Below are positions 24,627 to 32,996 of a DNA stretch of 64,000 bases, piece by piece. Position 1 is the first letter of the stretch. Every line of letters starts with the position of its first letter. The stretch is from Superficieibacter sp. 1612_C1 (lineage in GTDB: Bacteria; Pseudomonadota; Gammaproteobacteria; Enterobacterales; Enterobacteriaceae), in assembly GCF_015234305.1 (NCBI RefSeq), contig NZ_JADGMI010000002.1, positions 558,001 to 622,000 of the forward strand, written 5' to 3'. The notes under the pieces were generated by a model, which did no database searches, was not told the DNA's origin, and was given only the letters and a program-made list of their open reading frames with translations. Position numbers and translations under genes: made by a program.

Positions 24627-25941
24627 TCTGTTAAAAGCGATGGCGGCTTTCGGCGTGTACAGCATGGTGCCTGCCATCGCGCGCGGGGCAAATACGGCGC
24701 GCAAATATGAGGGTGTCACGCTGAATGTCTCCACCTTCAGCACTGCCTGGCCGCAGCTTATTCGCCAGTGGCTACCGGAGTTTGAAGCGCTGACCGGGGC
24801 AAAGGTGCAACTGGATACGCCAGCATTTCCGGTGTACAACCAGCGTGCCGATCTGGAGCTTTCTACTCGCGGCTCAGCGTATGACGTTGTGAACGTCACC
24901 TTTATTTATACCAGCCGCTGGATCAACGCCGGCTGGTTGACGCCGCTGAATGAATTTATTTCTAATCCAAACCTGACTCCGCAGGACTGGGGGTTACAGG
25001 ATTTTCTGCCCGCCACGCTTGCCGCAGAAACCGGGCGTGACGGTAAACTTTACGGCATTCCTTATGTTGTAGAAGCGATGCTGGCGGGTGCCTCACGCTA
25101 CGATCTGATCCAGCAGGCAGGGCTGGAATTTCCGAAAACCACCGATGAACTGGTAACGGTTTTACAGGCGGTGAATAAAAAAGAGCGCGTGGCCGGATAC
25201 GTGACGGATAACCACTACGGCTGGACGTTTATCCCTTATCTCCAGGCGTTTGGCGGCAACGTATTCCGTGCACCGCCGGACGATCTTTTCCCCACGCTGG
25301 ATACGCCGGAAGCTATCGAGGCGGCAGAGTATTTTTCCCGGCTGATTCGTGACTTCGGACCTAATGGCGGTATCACCTACACGGCCGACCAGTCGCTACA
25401 GGCGCTGAGGCAGGGGCGCGTCAATTTTTCCGATGCCAGTCAGACTTATCTGGCGCAGCTGGGTAATGCGCAGAGTTCGCGCACGGTTAAGACCTCGCAT
25501 TTCGGCCCGATGGTCAACGGACCCAAAGGGTGGTTCCCCGGTATGGCAACGCATGCGCTGGGCATCCCGGCCGGTTCGAAAAACAAAGAGGCCGCATGGG
25601 CCTTTATTCAGTGGTCATTGTCAAAACAGATGACCTCCCGCGCGCTGGCGGCAGGTTACGGCTCGCCGACCCGTCGCAGCGATATTGACTCGCAGATATT
25701 TCGCAGTAAGCAGGTGATTAACGGCGTGGATCTGGCGCAGTTGTCCATTGATGCGATCGACCGCGCTGGTCAGGGCGGCTATATGAAATATCGCACCGTG
25801 GAGTTCTACCCGCAGGTTGATCAACAGCTGAATAAGGCGATTGCGCTTATTGTTTCCGGGCAGTTATCTGCCAAAGAGGCGATGGGTAAAGCGCAGGCTG
25901 GCACGGTGGCTGATTTGCAGCGTGCGGGCGTGAAACTTTGA
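24613..25941 (+). CDS. Extracellular solute-binding protein (family 1) with Tat-like signal
   Basis: 442 residues. The N-terminus MQRRDLLKAMAAFGVYSMVPAIARGA has a twin arginine followed by DLLK and a weakly hydrophobic stretch ending in A-R-G-A, which looks like a Tat signal peptide. The mature protein has the large CUT1 binding-protein layout (VTLNVSTFSTAWPQLIRQWLPEFEALTGAKVQL, YGIPYVVEAML, GYGSPTRRSDI). It is the periplasmic receptor for the transporter encoded downstream. Binding proteins of this group take sugars and similar polyols, unlike the taurine or sulfonate receptors TauA and SsuA. Confidence 0.88.
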   Translation: MQRRDLLKAMAAFGVYSMVPAIARGANTARKYEGVTLNVSTFSTAWPQLIRQWLPEFEALTGAKVQLDTPAFPVYNQRADLELSTRGSAYDVVNVTFIYTSRWINAGWLTPLNEFISNPNLTPQDWGLQDFLPATLAAETGRDGKLYGIPYVVEAMLAGASRYDLIQQAGLEFPKTTDELVTVLQAVNKKERVAGYVTDNHYGWTFIPYLQAFGGNVFRAPPDDLFPTLDTPEAIEAAEYFSRLIRDFGPNGGITYTADQSLQALRQGRVNFSDASQTYLAQLGNAQSSRTVKTSHFGPMVNGPKGWFPGMATHALGIPAGSKNKEAAWAFIQWSLSKQMTSRALAAGYGSPTRRSDIDSQIFRSKQVINGVDLAQLSIDAIDRAGQGGYMKYRTVEFYPQVDQQLNKAIALIVSGQLSAKEAMGKAQAGTVADLQRAGVKL

Positions 25942-25951
25942 GGGAGAGAAA

Positions 25952-26854
25952 ATGTCGTTATCACTAAGCTGGCGCGTGCGTCAGCGTAATGCCTGGCTTC
26001 TTGGCCTCGCACCGTCGCTGATCGTACTGACACTGCTGACGCTGGTGCCTGCGGTAGCCCTGCTGGTCACCAGTCTGACGCCGTTCAGTTTGACCAACCC
26101 GGACACCTCATTCACCTTTGCCAACCCGCTGGTTAACTATCAGCAGTTGCTGCACGATGATCGCTTCCTCGGCTCGCTGGTCACTCAGCTCAAGCTTTCG
26201 ATTGTCAGCGTGTTTTTCCAGGTGCTGATCGGACTGCTGCTGGCGCTGCTGTTGAACGGCACGTCGCGCTGGCTGAACGGTGTGCGAACGCTGCTGCTTA
26301 TTCCCATGGTCCTGCCGCCGATCATCGTGGCGCTGATCTGGAAAATCATTTACACGCCGGATATCAGTCCGCTGCATCAGGTGCTGGACCGCTTTAATCT
26401 GCCGCTGGACTCGCTGATTGCCAACCCGGATACCGCGTTATGGGCCATCGCGGTGGCGGATGTCTGGCAGTGGTTTCCATTTACCATGTTAATGGTGCTG
26501 GCGGCACTCCAGATGGTGCCGAATGACCCCCGGGAAGCGGCGAGCCTGGATGGGGCCTCCTCATTCAATATCTTTCTTTATATCGTCCTGCCACACCTGA
26601 AGCCGGTCCTGGTCGTGTGTATCTTGTTCCGCCTGATCGACAGTTTTAAGGCGTTCCCGCTTATTTATATTCTGACGGACGGCGGTCCGGGATCGGTGAC
26701 GGAAGTGACTAACTACTATGGTTTTATTCAGGCGTTTAACTTTTCCTGGTGGGGTTACGGCAGCGCGATAGCGGTCGTAATTCTGGTGGGCGTGTTTATT
26801 TTAAGCTGGCTGATTGGCCGGGCAGGGTGGAACGATGACAGTACAACACACTGA
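25952..26854 (+). CDS. ABC transporter permease, MalF/UgpA type
   Basis: 300 residues, about six transmembrane segments, the first at residues 15-38. The EAA loop reads DPREAASLDGASSFNIF followed by LPHLKP. Start ATG 25952 has GGGAGAG upstream. It is ten bases after the binding-protein gene and overlaps the next permease gene, so the genes are cotranscribed. It forms the channel with the following permease. Confidence 0.92.
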   Translation: MSLSLSWRVRQRNAWLLGLAPSLIVLTLLTLVPAVALLVTSLTPFSLTNPDTSFTFANPLVNYQQLLHDDRFLGSLVTQLKLSIVSVFFQVLIGLLLALLLNGTSRWLNGVRTLLLIPMVLPPIIVALIWKIIYTPDISPLHQVLDRFNLPLDSLIANPDTALWAIAVADVWQWFPFTMLMVLAALQMVPNDPREAASLDGASSFNIFLYIVLPHLKPVLVVCILFRLIDSFKAFPLIYILTDGGPGSVTEVTNYYGFIQAFNFSWWGYGSAIAVVILVGVFILSWLIGRAGWNDDSTTH

Positions 26855-27698
26855 AGCGCGGCCGCAGCCGTTTGTTGCGGCCCGGCGCAAAAAATGGCGT
26901 CTCAGGGGAAAGCGCACGTTACTGGCGCTGGTGCTGCTGGTGGTGTTTCTCGCGCCATTTTTGTGGATGGTGATTATGTCTGTGCGTCCCTCGCTGGATG
27001 CCTTTGAGCTGACGCTATGGTTCACGCCGACGCTTGATGCCTACCGCGCGCTGATTGCCGGCAACTTCCTTCAGCCCTTTGGTAACAGCCTGATGGTCAG
27101 CGTGCTATCAACCGTGTTTTCTCTGCTGCTGGGCGTCCCGGCGGCATGGGTGCTGACGCGCTGGCGTTTTCGCGCCCGCCGTTACGTCGCCTTGTGGATC
27201 CTCGTCACCCGCATGGCTCCGCCCATCGCCTTTACCATTCCCTTCTTCCTCGCCTGGCGCTGGCTGGGGTTACAGGACACCATTATCGGGCTGGCAATCG
27301 TCTATCTGACGTTTAATCTGGCGATTGTGATCTGGCTGATGCAGACCTTCTTTTCCGCAGTCCCGGTGGCGCTGGAAGAAGCCGCGTGGATGGATGGTTG
27401 CTCGCTGTGGCGCAGTTTCTGGCACATCTCACTGCCGTTAGTGAAACCCGGTCTCGCGGCGACAGCCATCCTGTGCTTTATCTTTTCCTGGAATGATTTT
27501 TTCTTCGCGCTGATCCTGACGCGTACCAACGCCATCACAGCACCGGTCGCCATCGTGAACTTCCTGCAATATGAAGGCTGGGAATGGAGCAAAATCGCCG
27601 CCAGCGGCACGCTGGTGATGCTGCCGGTCGTGGCGTTTACGCTGCTGGTTCGTCGCTATCTGGTACATGGCTTAACCGCCGGGGGCATTAAGGATTAA
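26835..27698 (+). CDS. ABC transporter permease, MalG/UgpE type
   Basis: 287 residues from ATG 26835 (an in-frame TTG at 26814 is possible but lacks a better ribosome-binding site; GGGTGG precedes the ATG). A basic N-terminal tail of about 28 residues precedes the first membrane segment. The EAA loop is VALEEAAWMDGCSLW with SLPLVKPG. The gene overlaps the previous one by 20 bases. Second half of the import channel. Confidence 0.9.
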   Translation: MTVQHTEARPQPFVAARRKKWRLRGKRTLLALVLLVVFLAPFLWMVIMSVRPSLDAFELTLWFTPTLDAYRALIAGNFLQPFGNSLMVSVLSTVFSLLLGVPAAWVLTRWRFRARRYVALWILVTRMAPPIAFTIPFFLAWRWLGLQDTIIGLAIVYLTFNLAIVIWLMQTFFSAVPVALEEAAWMDGCSLWRSFWHISLPLVKPGLAATAILCFIFSWNDFFFALILTRTNAITAPVAIVNFLQYEGWEWSKIAASGTLVMLPVVAFTLLVRRYLVHGLTAGGIKD

Positions 27699-27700
27699 CT

Positions 27701-28762
27701 ATGGCAACGCTGACACTACAACATATCGCGAAAACCTTTAACGGGCAGACCATCATCCCCGATCTGAACCTGACCATCCATCACGGCGAGTTTATCGCGC
27801 TGGTCGGGCCATCCGGCTGTGGAAAATCGACGTTACTGCGGATGATTGCCGGACTGGAAAGTATTGACGGTGGTGAGCTGGTACTGGATGGCGACGTTAT
27901 TAACGATCTGTCTCCACAGGATCGTAATATGGCGATGGTCTTTCAAAACTATGCGCTGTATCCGCATATGTCGGTGGCGGAAAACCTCGGTTTTTCGCTC
28001 AAAATGCAGGGCGTGACCAGGGCCAACATCGAACATCAGGTGCGTCAGGCTGCCGACACGCTGGGGTTAACAGCATTGCTGACCCGCAAACCCGCTCAGC
28101 TTTCTGGCGGACAGCGTCAGCGAGTGGCGATGGGCCGCGCGATATTACGCCATCCGCGACTGTTTCTTTTCGACGAGCCGTTATCCAATCTCGACGCCAA
28201 ACTGCGCGTTGAGTTACGTACCGAAATCAAAGCGCTCCATCAGCGGCTGAACACCACCATGATTTATGTTACGCACGATCAGATTGAAGCCATGACCATG
28301 GCGGACCGGATCGTGGTATTGCGTGACGGGCATATTGAGCAGGTCGGGACGCCGCTGGAATTGTACGACCGCCCGGCGAATGCGTTCGTCGCGAGTTTTA
28401 TCGGCTCGCCGTCGATGAATCTGTTCAGCGGACGCGTGGAGCGGCAGGGCGTTGTGATGACGGATGATGGTATCGCGCTGCCAGTGGCATCAACGCCGGG
28501 CCTGGATATTGGCCAGCGTGTAGTTTACGGCGTGCGCCCCCAGCATTTTGTGTTGGCACCAGACGCAGCGATTGATGCGCAGGTCAATGTGGTTGAACCA
28601 ACCGGGTCAGAAACGCAAATTATGCTCAACATTGGCCAGCAAAAAGTGACCACCTTATTTCACCAGCGCGTTACGGCGACGCCCGGTGAAACGCTGAGCA
28701 TCGTGCCGGACGCCCGTCATGCTCATCTTTTTGATGCGACCAGCGGGCTGCGGTTGAACTGA
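27701..28762 (+). CDS. ABC transporter ATP-binding protein, MalK/UgpC type
   Basis: 353 residues with Walker A GPSGCGKST, Q-loop VFQNYALYPHMSV, signature LSGGQRQRVAMGR, Walker B LFLFDEPLSNLDA and H-loop YVTHDQ, plus the C-terminal MalK-type TOBE region with GVRPQHF. It begins two bases after the permease stop and completes the dioxygenase-transporter operon. It is clearly different from the ATPase at 4982-6079, so the two importers each have their own motor. Confidence 0.93.
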   Translation: MATLTLQHIAKTFNGQTIIPDLNLTIHHGEFIALVGPSGCGKSTLLRMIAGLESIDGGELVLDGDVINDLSPQDRNMAMVFQNYALYPHMSVAENLGFSLKMQGVTRANIEHQVRQAADTLGLTALLTRKPAQLSGGQRQRVAMGRAILRHPRLFLFDEPLSNLDAKLRVELRTEIKALHQRLNTTMIYVTHDQIEAMTMADRIVVLRDGHIEQVGTPLELYDRPANAFVASFIGSPSMNLFSGRVERQGVVMTDDGIALPVASTPGLDIGQRVVYGVRPQHFVLAPDAAIDAQVNVVEPTGSETQIMLNIGQQKVTTLFHQRVTATPGETLSIVPDARHAHLFDATSGLRLN

Positions 28763-28801
28763 GGAGTGGTCAGGGGGAGCAATTGACGGAAGGCGCAAAG
28801 C

Positions 28802-28829
28802 AAAAAGCCCGCAATAAGCGGGCTTTTTT
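28802..28829. terminator. Terminator between the ABC operon and tRNA-Asn
   Basis: AAAAAGCCCGC and GCGGGCTTTTTT hairpin with runs on both sides; serves both strands. Confidence 0.85.
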
Positions 28830-28835
28830 GAATTT

Positions 28836-28911
28836 TGGCTCCTCTGACTGGACTCGAACCAGTGACATACGGATTAACAGTCCGCCGTTCTACCGACTGA
28901 ACTACAGAGGA
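28836..28911 (-). tRNA. asnT: tRNA-Asn (anticodon GTT)
   Basis: 76 bases, fourth identical copy; anticodon GTT and encoded CCA. Its place next to mtfA corresponds to asnT of E. coli. Confidence 0.97.
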
Positions 28912-28929
28912 ATCGTGTGAACGGGGCGC

Positions 28930-28958
28930 ATATTACTGGCCCCGGAATTTCGTGTCAA
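28930..28958 (-). promoter_or_regulatory. Promoter of tRNA-Asn (28836-28911)
   Basis: Minus strand TTGACA (28958-28953), 17-base spacer, TAATAT (28935-28930), then GCGCCCCG discriminator. Confidence 0.85.
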
Positions 28959-29011
28959 CGATAAATTTAAACCGTTGATTCAAATGATTAATAATGACGC
29001 AAACTGTATTT

Positions 29012-29806
29012 TTAATGTACCAGCGACGTGGGGCTTACCGGCTCCCTGTTTTCCCGCAGTCGTTGAAGCGGGTCCTGCTGGTAAAAGAGGCAGAAACGTT
29101 GCCATAGCGCCGGGAAGCGTGGCGCGAAAAGCTCGGGCGCACTGAAAAAATATTCGGAAAGCACGGCAAAGCACTCAGCCGGATCGGTCGCCGCATAGGC
29201 GTCTATGCTGGCGGCACTTTCGCCAACCATGTCGATCTCATCCTGAATATTGTTCATTGCAGCATGCAGGTCGTGCTCCCAGCCCGCGACTTCTCGCAGC
29301 GGGATAAAAGGCACGCCGCTGGCGCGATCGCCGTTACGCGTATCCAGCTTGTGCGCCACCTCATGCACGATCAGGTTAAACCCGGATGCATCAAAGGAAT
29401 CCTGAATATCCAGCCAGTTTAAAATGATTGGCCCTTGCTGCCAGCTTTGCCCTGACTGTACCAGCCGCTGATTATGCACCAGGCCGATATCGTCTTCCCA
29501 CTCGTCATCCACCACAAACGGCGCGGGGTAAATCAGGATCTCATGAAAGCCATCGAGCCACTCAATGCCTAACTCCAGCACGGGGAGACAGAAGAGCAGG
29601 GCGATACGGCAGCTTTGCAGCGTATCAAGCTCCAGACCTTGCAGCGCAACAATACGTTTTTGCTGGAGAAAACGCTCGGCAAGCTGTATTAGTTTCGCCT
29701 GCTCATCTATCGTCAGACTGGCTAAGACAGGGATCGCAAGTGCCTGCTCCCACGGGAAATCAGGGCTACGGGTTGATTCATGTGCTTTCCAGGGCCACTT
29801 AATCAT
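29012..29806 (-). CDS. mtfA: MtfA, Mlc titration factor / zinc aminopeptidase
   Basis: 264 residues, nearly collinear with E. coli MtfA (YeeI). The zinc motif HEVAH is at residues 148-152 with the further ligand region around [14 protein letters not shown]. MtfA binds and inactivates the glucose repressor Mlc, thereby raising ptsG expression, and has weak aminopeptidase activity stimulated by Mlc. The gene lies between tRNA-Asn and tRNA-Ser, as in E. coli. Confidence 0.96.
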   Translation of the reverse strand: MIKWPWKAHESTRSPDFPWEQALAIPVLASLTIDEQAKLIQLAERFLQQKRIVALQGLELDTLQSCRIALLFCLPVLELGIEWLDGFHEILIYPAPFVVDDEWEDDIGLVHNQRLVQSGQSWQQGPIILNWLDIQDSFDASGFNLIVHEVAHKLDTRNGDRASGVPFIPLREVAGWEHDLHAAMNNIQDEIDMVGESAASIDAYAATDPAECFAVLSEYFFSAPELFAPRFPALWQRFCLFYQQDPLQRLRENREPVSPTSLVH

Positions 29807-29899
29807 CGTTTTGCTCGCAAACTCATCACTTGAACATAATTGAAGGGACTGGGACTGTTAAAATGCCAAATTTCCTGGCATTATTGCAACTATCAAAAC

Positions 29900-29989
29900 G
29901 GAGAGATGCCGGAGCGGCTGAACGGACCGGTCTCGAAAACCGGAGTAGGGGCAACTCTACCGGGGGTTCAAATCCCCCTCTCTCCGCCA
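29900..29989 (+). tRNA. serU: tRNA-Ser (anticodon CGA)
   Basis: 90 bases with a long variable arm; anticodon loop GGTCTCGAAAACC gives CGA, reading UCG codons. The CCA end is encoded. The sequence matches E. coli serU, the gene mutated in supD amber suppressors. An inverted repeat AATGCCA/TGGCATT (29862-29882) lies just upstream. Confidence 0.97.
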
Positions 29990-30112
29990 TTATTCAATCA
30001 GTTACTCGCTTCGCTTTCAACGACCCTCGTCACAGTTGCCTTTTTTGCCCACTAATGATTATTTTATAGCCGCTGGCTTCAGCACGCGATAAGAATGCTC
30101 TTTCTTAGCCAC

Positions 30113-30138
30113 AAAAAAGCCCGCACGCGGCGGGCTTT
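30113..30138 (-). terminator. Terminator of the porin gene
   Basis: On the minus strand AAAGCCCGCCG...GCGGGCTTTTTT forms a strong hairpin with T-run, 16 bases after the porin stop. Confidence 0.88.
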
Positions 30139-30153
30139 GTGATAAACGGATGA

Positions 30154-31332
30154 TTAGAACTGATAAACCAGACCGACAGCGACGATGTCATCGGTAGCGA
30201 TGCCATTGTTTGCATAGAAGCTGTCGTCTTCATCCAGCAGGTTGATTTTATAATCAACATAAGTGGACATGTTTTTGTTGAAGTAGTAGGTGGCACCGAC
30301 ATCAACATATTTAACCAGGTCTTTATCAGTAGAACGCCAGTTGCCGTGGCTAACTTCCTGACCACCCAGATCTTTACCTTTCGATTGCAGGTAAGCAATA
30401 GAAGGACGCAGACCGAAATCAAACTGATACTGGGCGACAACTTCAAAGTTCTGCGTTTTGTTGGCGATACCACCATTGGCTTCGCCGTTGCCACCGCCGT
30501 AGTAGGTCATATTGCGGGTTTCAGCATACATCGCGGCCAGGTACACGTTGTACGCATCGTATTTCGCGCCCACGGTCCAGGCTTCGGCGGTATCACCACC
30601 GGCATAGTTGTTACGATGGTTAAGGCCATCCTGATAACCACGCGCAACCTGGTTGTCAGTACGGTCAGAGTTAGCATACGCCGCACCCAGACTTAAACCG
30701 AAGTCGAAATCGTAGGAGGTGGACATACCGAAGCCGTCGCCGTTTTCACGCGCCAGTTTACGACCCCCACCGTTGCCAGTGCCTTCACCTGAGCCAGGAT
30801 TCTCGTTATTACCCTGATATTGCAGTGCAAATTTCCAGCCATCGACCAGGCCGAAGAAATCATTATTGCGGTAGGTCGCCACGCCATTCGTGCGGCCTAA
30901 CATGTAAACGTCAGTCTGGGTATAAGAATCACCACCAAACTCCGGCAGCATATCGGTCCAGGCTTCAACGTCATAAATCACACCGTAGTTACGACCATAG
31001 TCAAAGGTACCATAATCGCCAAAACCCAGTCCGGCGAAGCCCAGACGAGTCCATGCATTAGAGCCTTCACCTTCAGTGCTATTTGCCTGAACGTTGTATT
31101 CCCACTGACCGAAGCCAGTCAGCTGGTCGGTAATCTGGGTTTCGCCTTTGAAGCCTAAACGAACGTAAGACTGATCGCCATCACTACCCGCGTCATCAGA
31201 AAAATAGTGGAGGCCATCCACTTTACCGTACAGGTCAAGTTTGTTGCCGTCTTTATTATAAACTTCAGCCGCATTTGCTGCGCCAGCCATTAACAGGGCA
31301 GGCATAAGAAGTGCCAGAACTTTTCTGTTCAT
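30154..31332 (-). CDS. yedS: OmpC/OmpS-type outer membrane porin (YedS-like)
   Basis: 392 residues. Signal peptide [21 protein letters not shown], then the general-porin start [26 protein letters not shown]. The constriction loop L3 region shows the usual [18 protein letters not shown], and the chain ends in the outer-membrane signal VGLVYQF with terminal Phe. It should form a trimeric 16-stranded barrel for small hydrophilic solutes. In E. coli K-12 the porin at this place (yedS) is a pseudogene; here it is intact. The assignment to yedS rests mainly on position, because porin paralogues are similar. Confidence 0.88.
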   Translation of the reverse strand: MNRKVLALLMPALLMAGAANAAEVYNKDGNKLDLYGKVDGLHYFSDDAGSDGDQSYVRLGFKGETQITDQLTGFGQWEYNVQANSTEGEGSNAWTRLGFAGLGFGDYGTFDYGRNYGVIYDVEAWTDMLPEFGGDSYTQTDVYMLGRTNGVATYRNNDFFGLVDGWKFALQYQGNNENPGSGEGTGNGGGRKLARENGDGFGMSTSYDFDFGLSLGAAYANSDRTDNQVARGYQDGLNHRNNYAGGDTAEAWTVGAKYDAYNVYLAAMYAETRNMTYYGGGNGEANGGIANKTQNFEVVAQYQFDFGLRPSIAYLQSKGKDLGGQEVSHGNWRSTDKDLVKYVDVGATYYFNKNMSTYVDYKINLLDEDDSFYANNGIATDDIVAVGLVYQF

Positions 31333-31648
31333 TATATATTTCCTTCAAGGGATAATTTTTATGAATATATGTAATCTTTATTCAGACTACAACATGGATA
31401 CTATTCTATTAAGTTCATTAAATTTTAAGGGAAAGGTGTAATAAAGTTATATGTAGTATTGCAAAATGTTTCTTTATCATTTCAAATTCATGTTGATTAT
31501 GAGTTAATGAGTAACCATATAACTTATTGATGTAATTGCATTTACGTAAGGAATGGTACGCCATAATCGATCTATTTTGTAAATAATATGCATCAGGATA
31601 ATTGCTTTGCGAGATATATTGATGGTTTGTATTTATTGATATTGAGCG

Positions 31649-31678
31649 AAAAAAAAAGCCTGGCGCAATGTCAGGCTT
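31649..31678 (-). terminator. Orphan minus-strand terminator in the porin-drpB gap
   Basis: Minus strand AAGCCTG/CAGGCTT hairpin followed by nine T. No minus-strand gene is known between here and drpB, so it may end a short unannotated transcript. The rest of the 619-base gap (31333-31951) is AT-rich and holds the porin promoter. Confidence 0.6.
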
Positions 31679-31684
31679 ATAGAA

Positions 31685-31795
31685 AACAGAAGAAGGGCAA
31701 TAATAACAAGTGCAGTGGTAACAACAAAAGGCTAATAACGGAGAGATAGTTACATAATTATTTTTTAAAATAAAGCGCTTTTTTGTCTTTGAATA
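31685..31795 (+). ncRNA. Candidate small RNA at the RseX position
   Basis: In E. coli the sRNA RseX, which with Hfq lowers ompA and ompC expression, is encoded between yedR (drpB) and yedS. The matching interval here has an A/C-rich unpaired stretch (GGTAACAACAAAAGG..., 31711-31740), then AATAACGGAGAGATAG and finally AAAGCGCTTTTTT (about 31771-31783), which resembles a short 3' hairpin with T-run. I cannot align it to RseX without tools; boundaries are rough. Confidence 0.35.
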
Positions 31796-31951
31796 TTTAA
31801 TAAGTGAATGGAATTTTAATGAATATATATTTTTTTAATTAATTCGCCCTGACTGCGTCTGAATATGCACTATAATGTGACGTCAATCACAGGTGTGGTG
31901 AAATGGGGTTACCTGCCCAACCGTATAAACACGATCAACAGAGAACATTTT

Positions 31952-32221
31952 ATGGATGAAAAAATGTACCGTAGTCCCGGCGGCAAACTGGCGCTGTGGC
32001 TTTTTTATACCTTTTGCGGTTACTTTGCCTGGGCCATGGTGCGCTACTTCTGGGTGGTGAGCCACGTGCAAAGCATCCCTGGCGCGACAGTGGACGGGGA
32101 CTGGGGGACGATGACCGGTAAATGGCTTGGCGCACTGCTGGGCTTCCTGATATTAAGTACCGTTACGCTGCTGCTGGGCGCGCTGGCATGGTATACGCGC
32201 CCCCGTCAGGCCGATTTTTAA
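31952..32221 (+). CDS. drpB: Cell division protein DrpB (YedR)
   Basis: 89 residues from ATG 31952, which begins MDEKMYRSPGGKLALW and follows GAGAAC; longer in-frame starts upstream are less likely. Two membrane segments are seen (about residues 11-33 and 55-80), with a short periplasmic loop containing GATVDGDWG. It matches E. coli YedR, renamed DrpB, a small inner-membrane protein that supports divisome assembly when FtsE/FtsX function is low. It precedes yedJ as in E. coli. Confidence 0.85.
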   Translation: MDEKMYRSPGGKLALWLFYTFCGYFAWAMVRYFWVVSHVQSIPGATVDGDWGTMTGKWLGALLGFLILSTVTLLLGALAWYTRPRQADF

Positions 32222-32242
32222 GGATTCACGGGTGCGCTCATC

Positions 32243-32938
32243 ATGGACATTCTCCACTGGCAACAACGTTATGAACGCTGGCTGCATCAACATTACCGTA
32301 GTAAGGATACCGCGCACGACCTGGCGCATTTTCGCCGGGTATGGAATACCGCCCGTCAGCTTGCTTCAGGGGTCATAGTAGATGAACTGACGGTCCTTAC
32401 CGCCTGCTATTTTCATGACATCGTCAACCTGCCAAAAAACGATCCACAGCGGCATCGCGCCTCAGGGCTGGCGGCAGAAGAAACGCGGCGTATTCTGATG
32501 GCGGATTTTGCCGATTTCCCTGCGGAGCGCTACCAGGCCGTGATGCATGCCATAGAAGCACACAGTTACAGCGCCGGAATCGAACCGCAAACGGACGAAG
32601 CGCGCATCGTGCAGGATGCCGACCGACTGGAAGCGTTAGGGGCGATTGGGCTGGCGAGAGTCTTTGCGGTTGCCGGCTCGCTCAACATCCCACTTTTTGA
32701 CCCAGACGATCCCTTTGCCGATCGTCGCCCGCTGGATGACCGGGCCTACGCGCTGGATCATTTCCAGAGCAAGCTTCTGCGTCTGCCGTCAACGATGCTA
32801 ACGCCAAAGGGCAGGGCGCTGGCGCAGGAGAACGTGCGTTTCCTCGTACAGTTCATGGCAAAGCTGAGCGCCGAGTTGCAGGGCTGCTATCAGTCGCTGG
32901 ATGACGATATCCTTGCGCGTTTTGCGCCGAAGGGCTGA
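32243..32938 (+). CDS. yedJ: HD-domain phosphohydrolase YedJ
   Basis: 231 residues with an HD domain: [13 protein letters not shown] near residue 23, [11 protein letters not shown] near 55, AIEAHSY near 105 and [18 protein letters not shown] near 128 provide the metal ligands (H...HD...D). Matches E. coli YedJ, whose substrate is not settled; HD proteins of this size hydrolyse phosphomonoesters or nucleotides. It stands between drpB and dcm, 21 bases after drpB. Confidence 0.92.
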   Translation: MDILHWQQRYERWLHQHYRSKDTAHDLAHFRRVWNTARQLASGVIVDELTVLTACYFHDIVNLPKNDPQRHRASGLAAEETRRILMADFADFPAERYQAVMHAIEAHSYSAGIEPQTDEARIVQDADRLEALGAIGLARVFAVAGSLNIPLFDPDDPFADRRPLDDRAYALDHFQSKLLRLPSTMLTPKGRALAQENVRFLVQFMAKLSAELQGCYQSLDDDILARFAPKG

Positions 32939-32996
32939 AACGCTCGCAGCAAATTTATGATACTCTGAGAAATATTTATCTTGCCCGGTTAATTTT

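Noticed and set aside
9091..28911. Repeated tRNA-Asn 3' ends as attachment sites of present islands
   Set aside because: Every copy is part of a full tRNA; no integrase gene or isolated 3' fragment was found in the window.
29875..29888. TGGCATTATTGCA before serU as a sigma-54 promoter
   Set aside because: The spacing between GG and GC elements is three bases too short.
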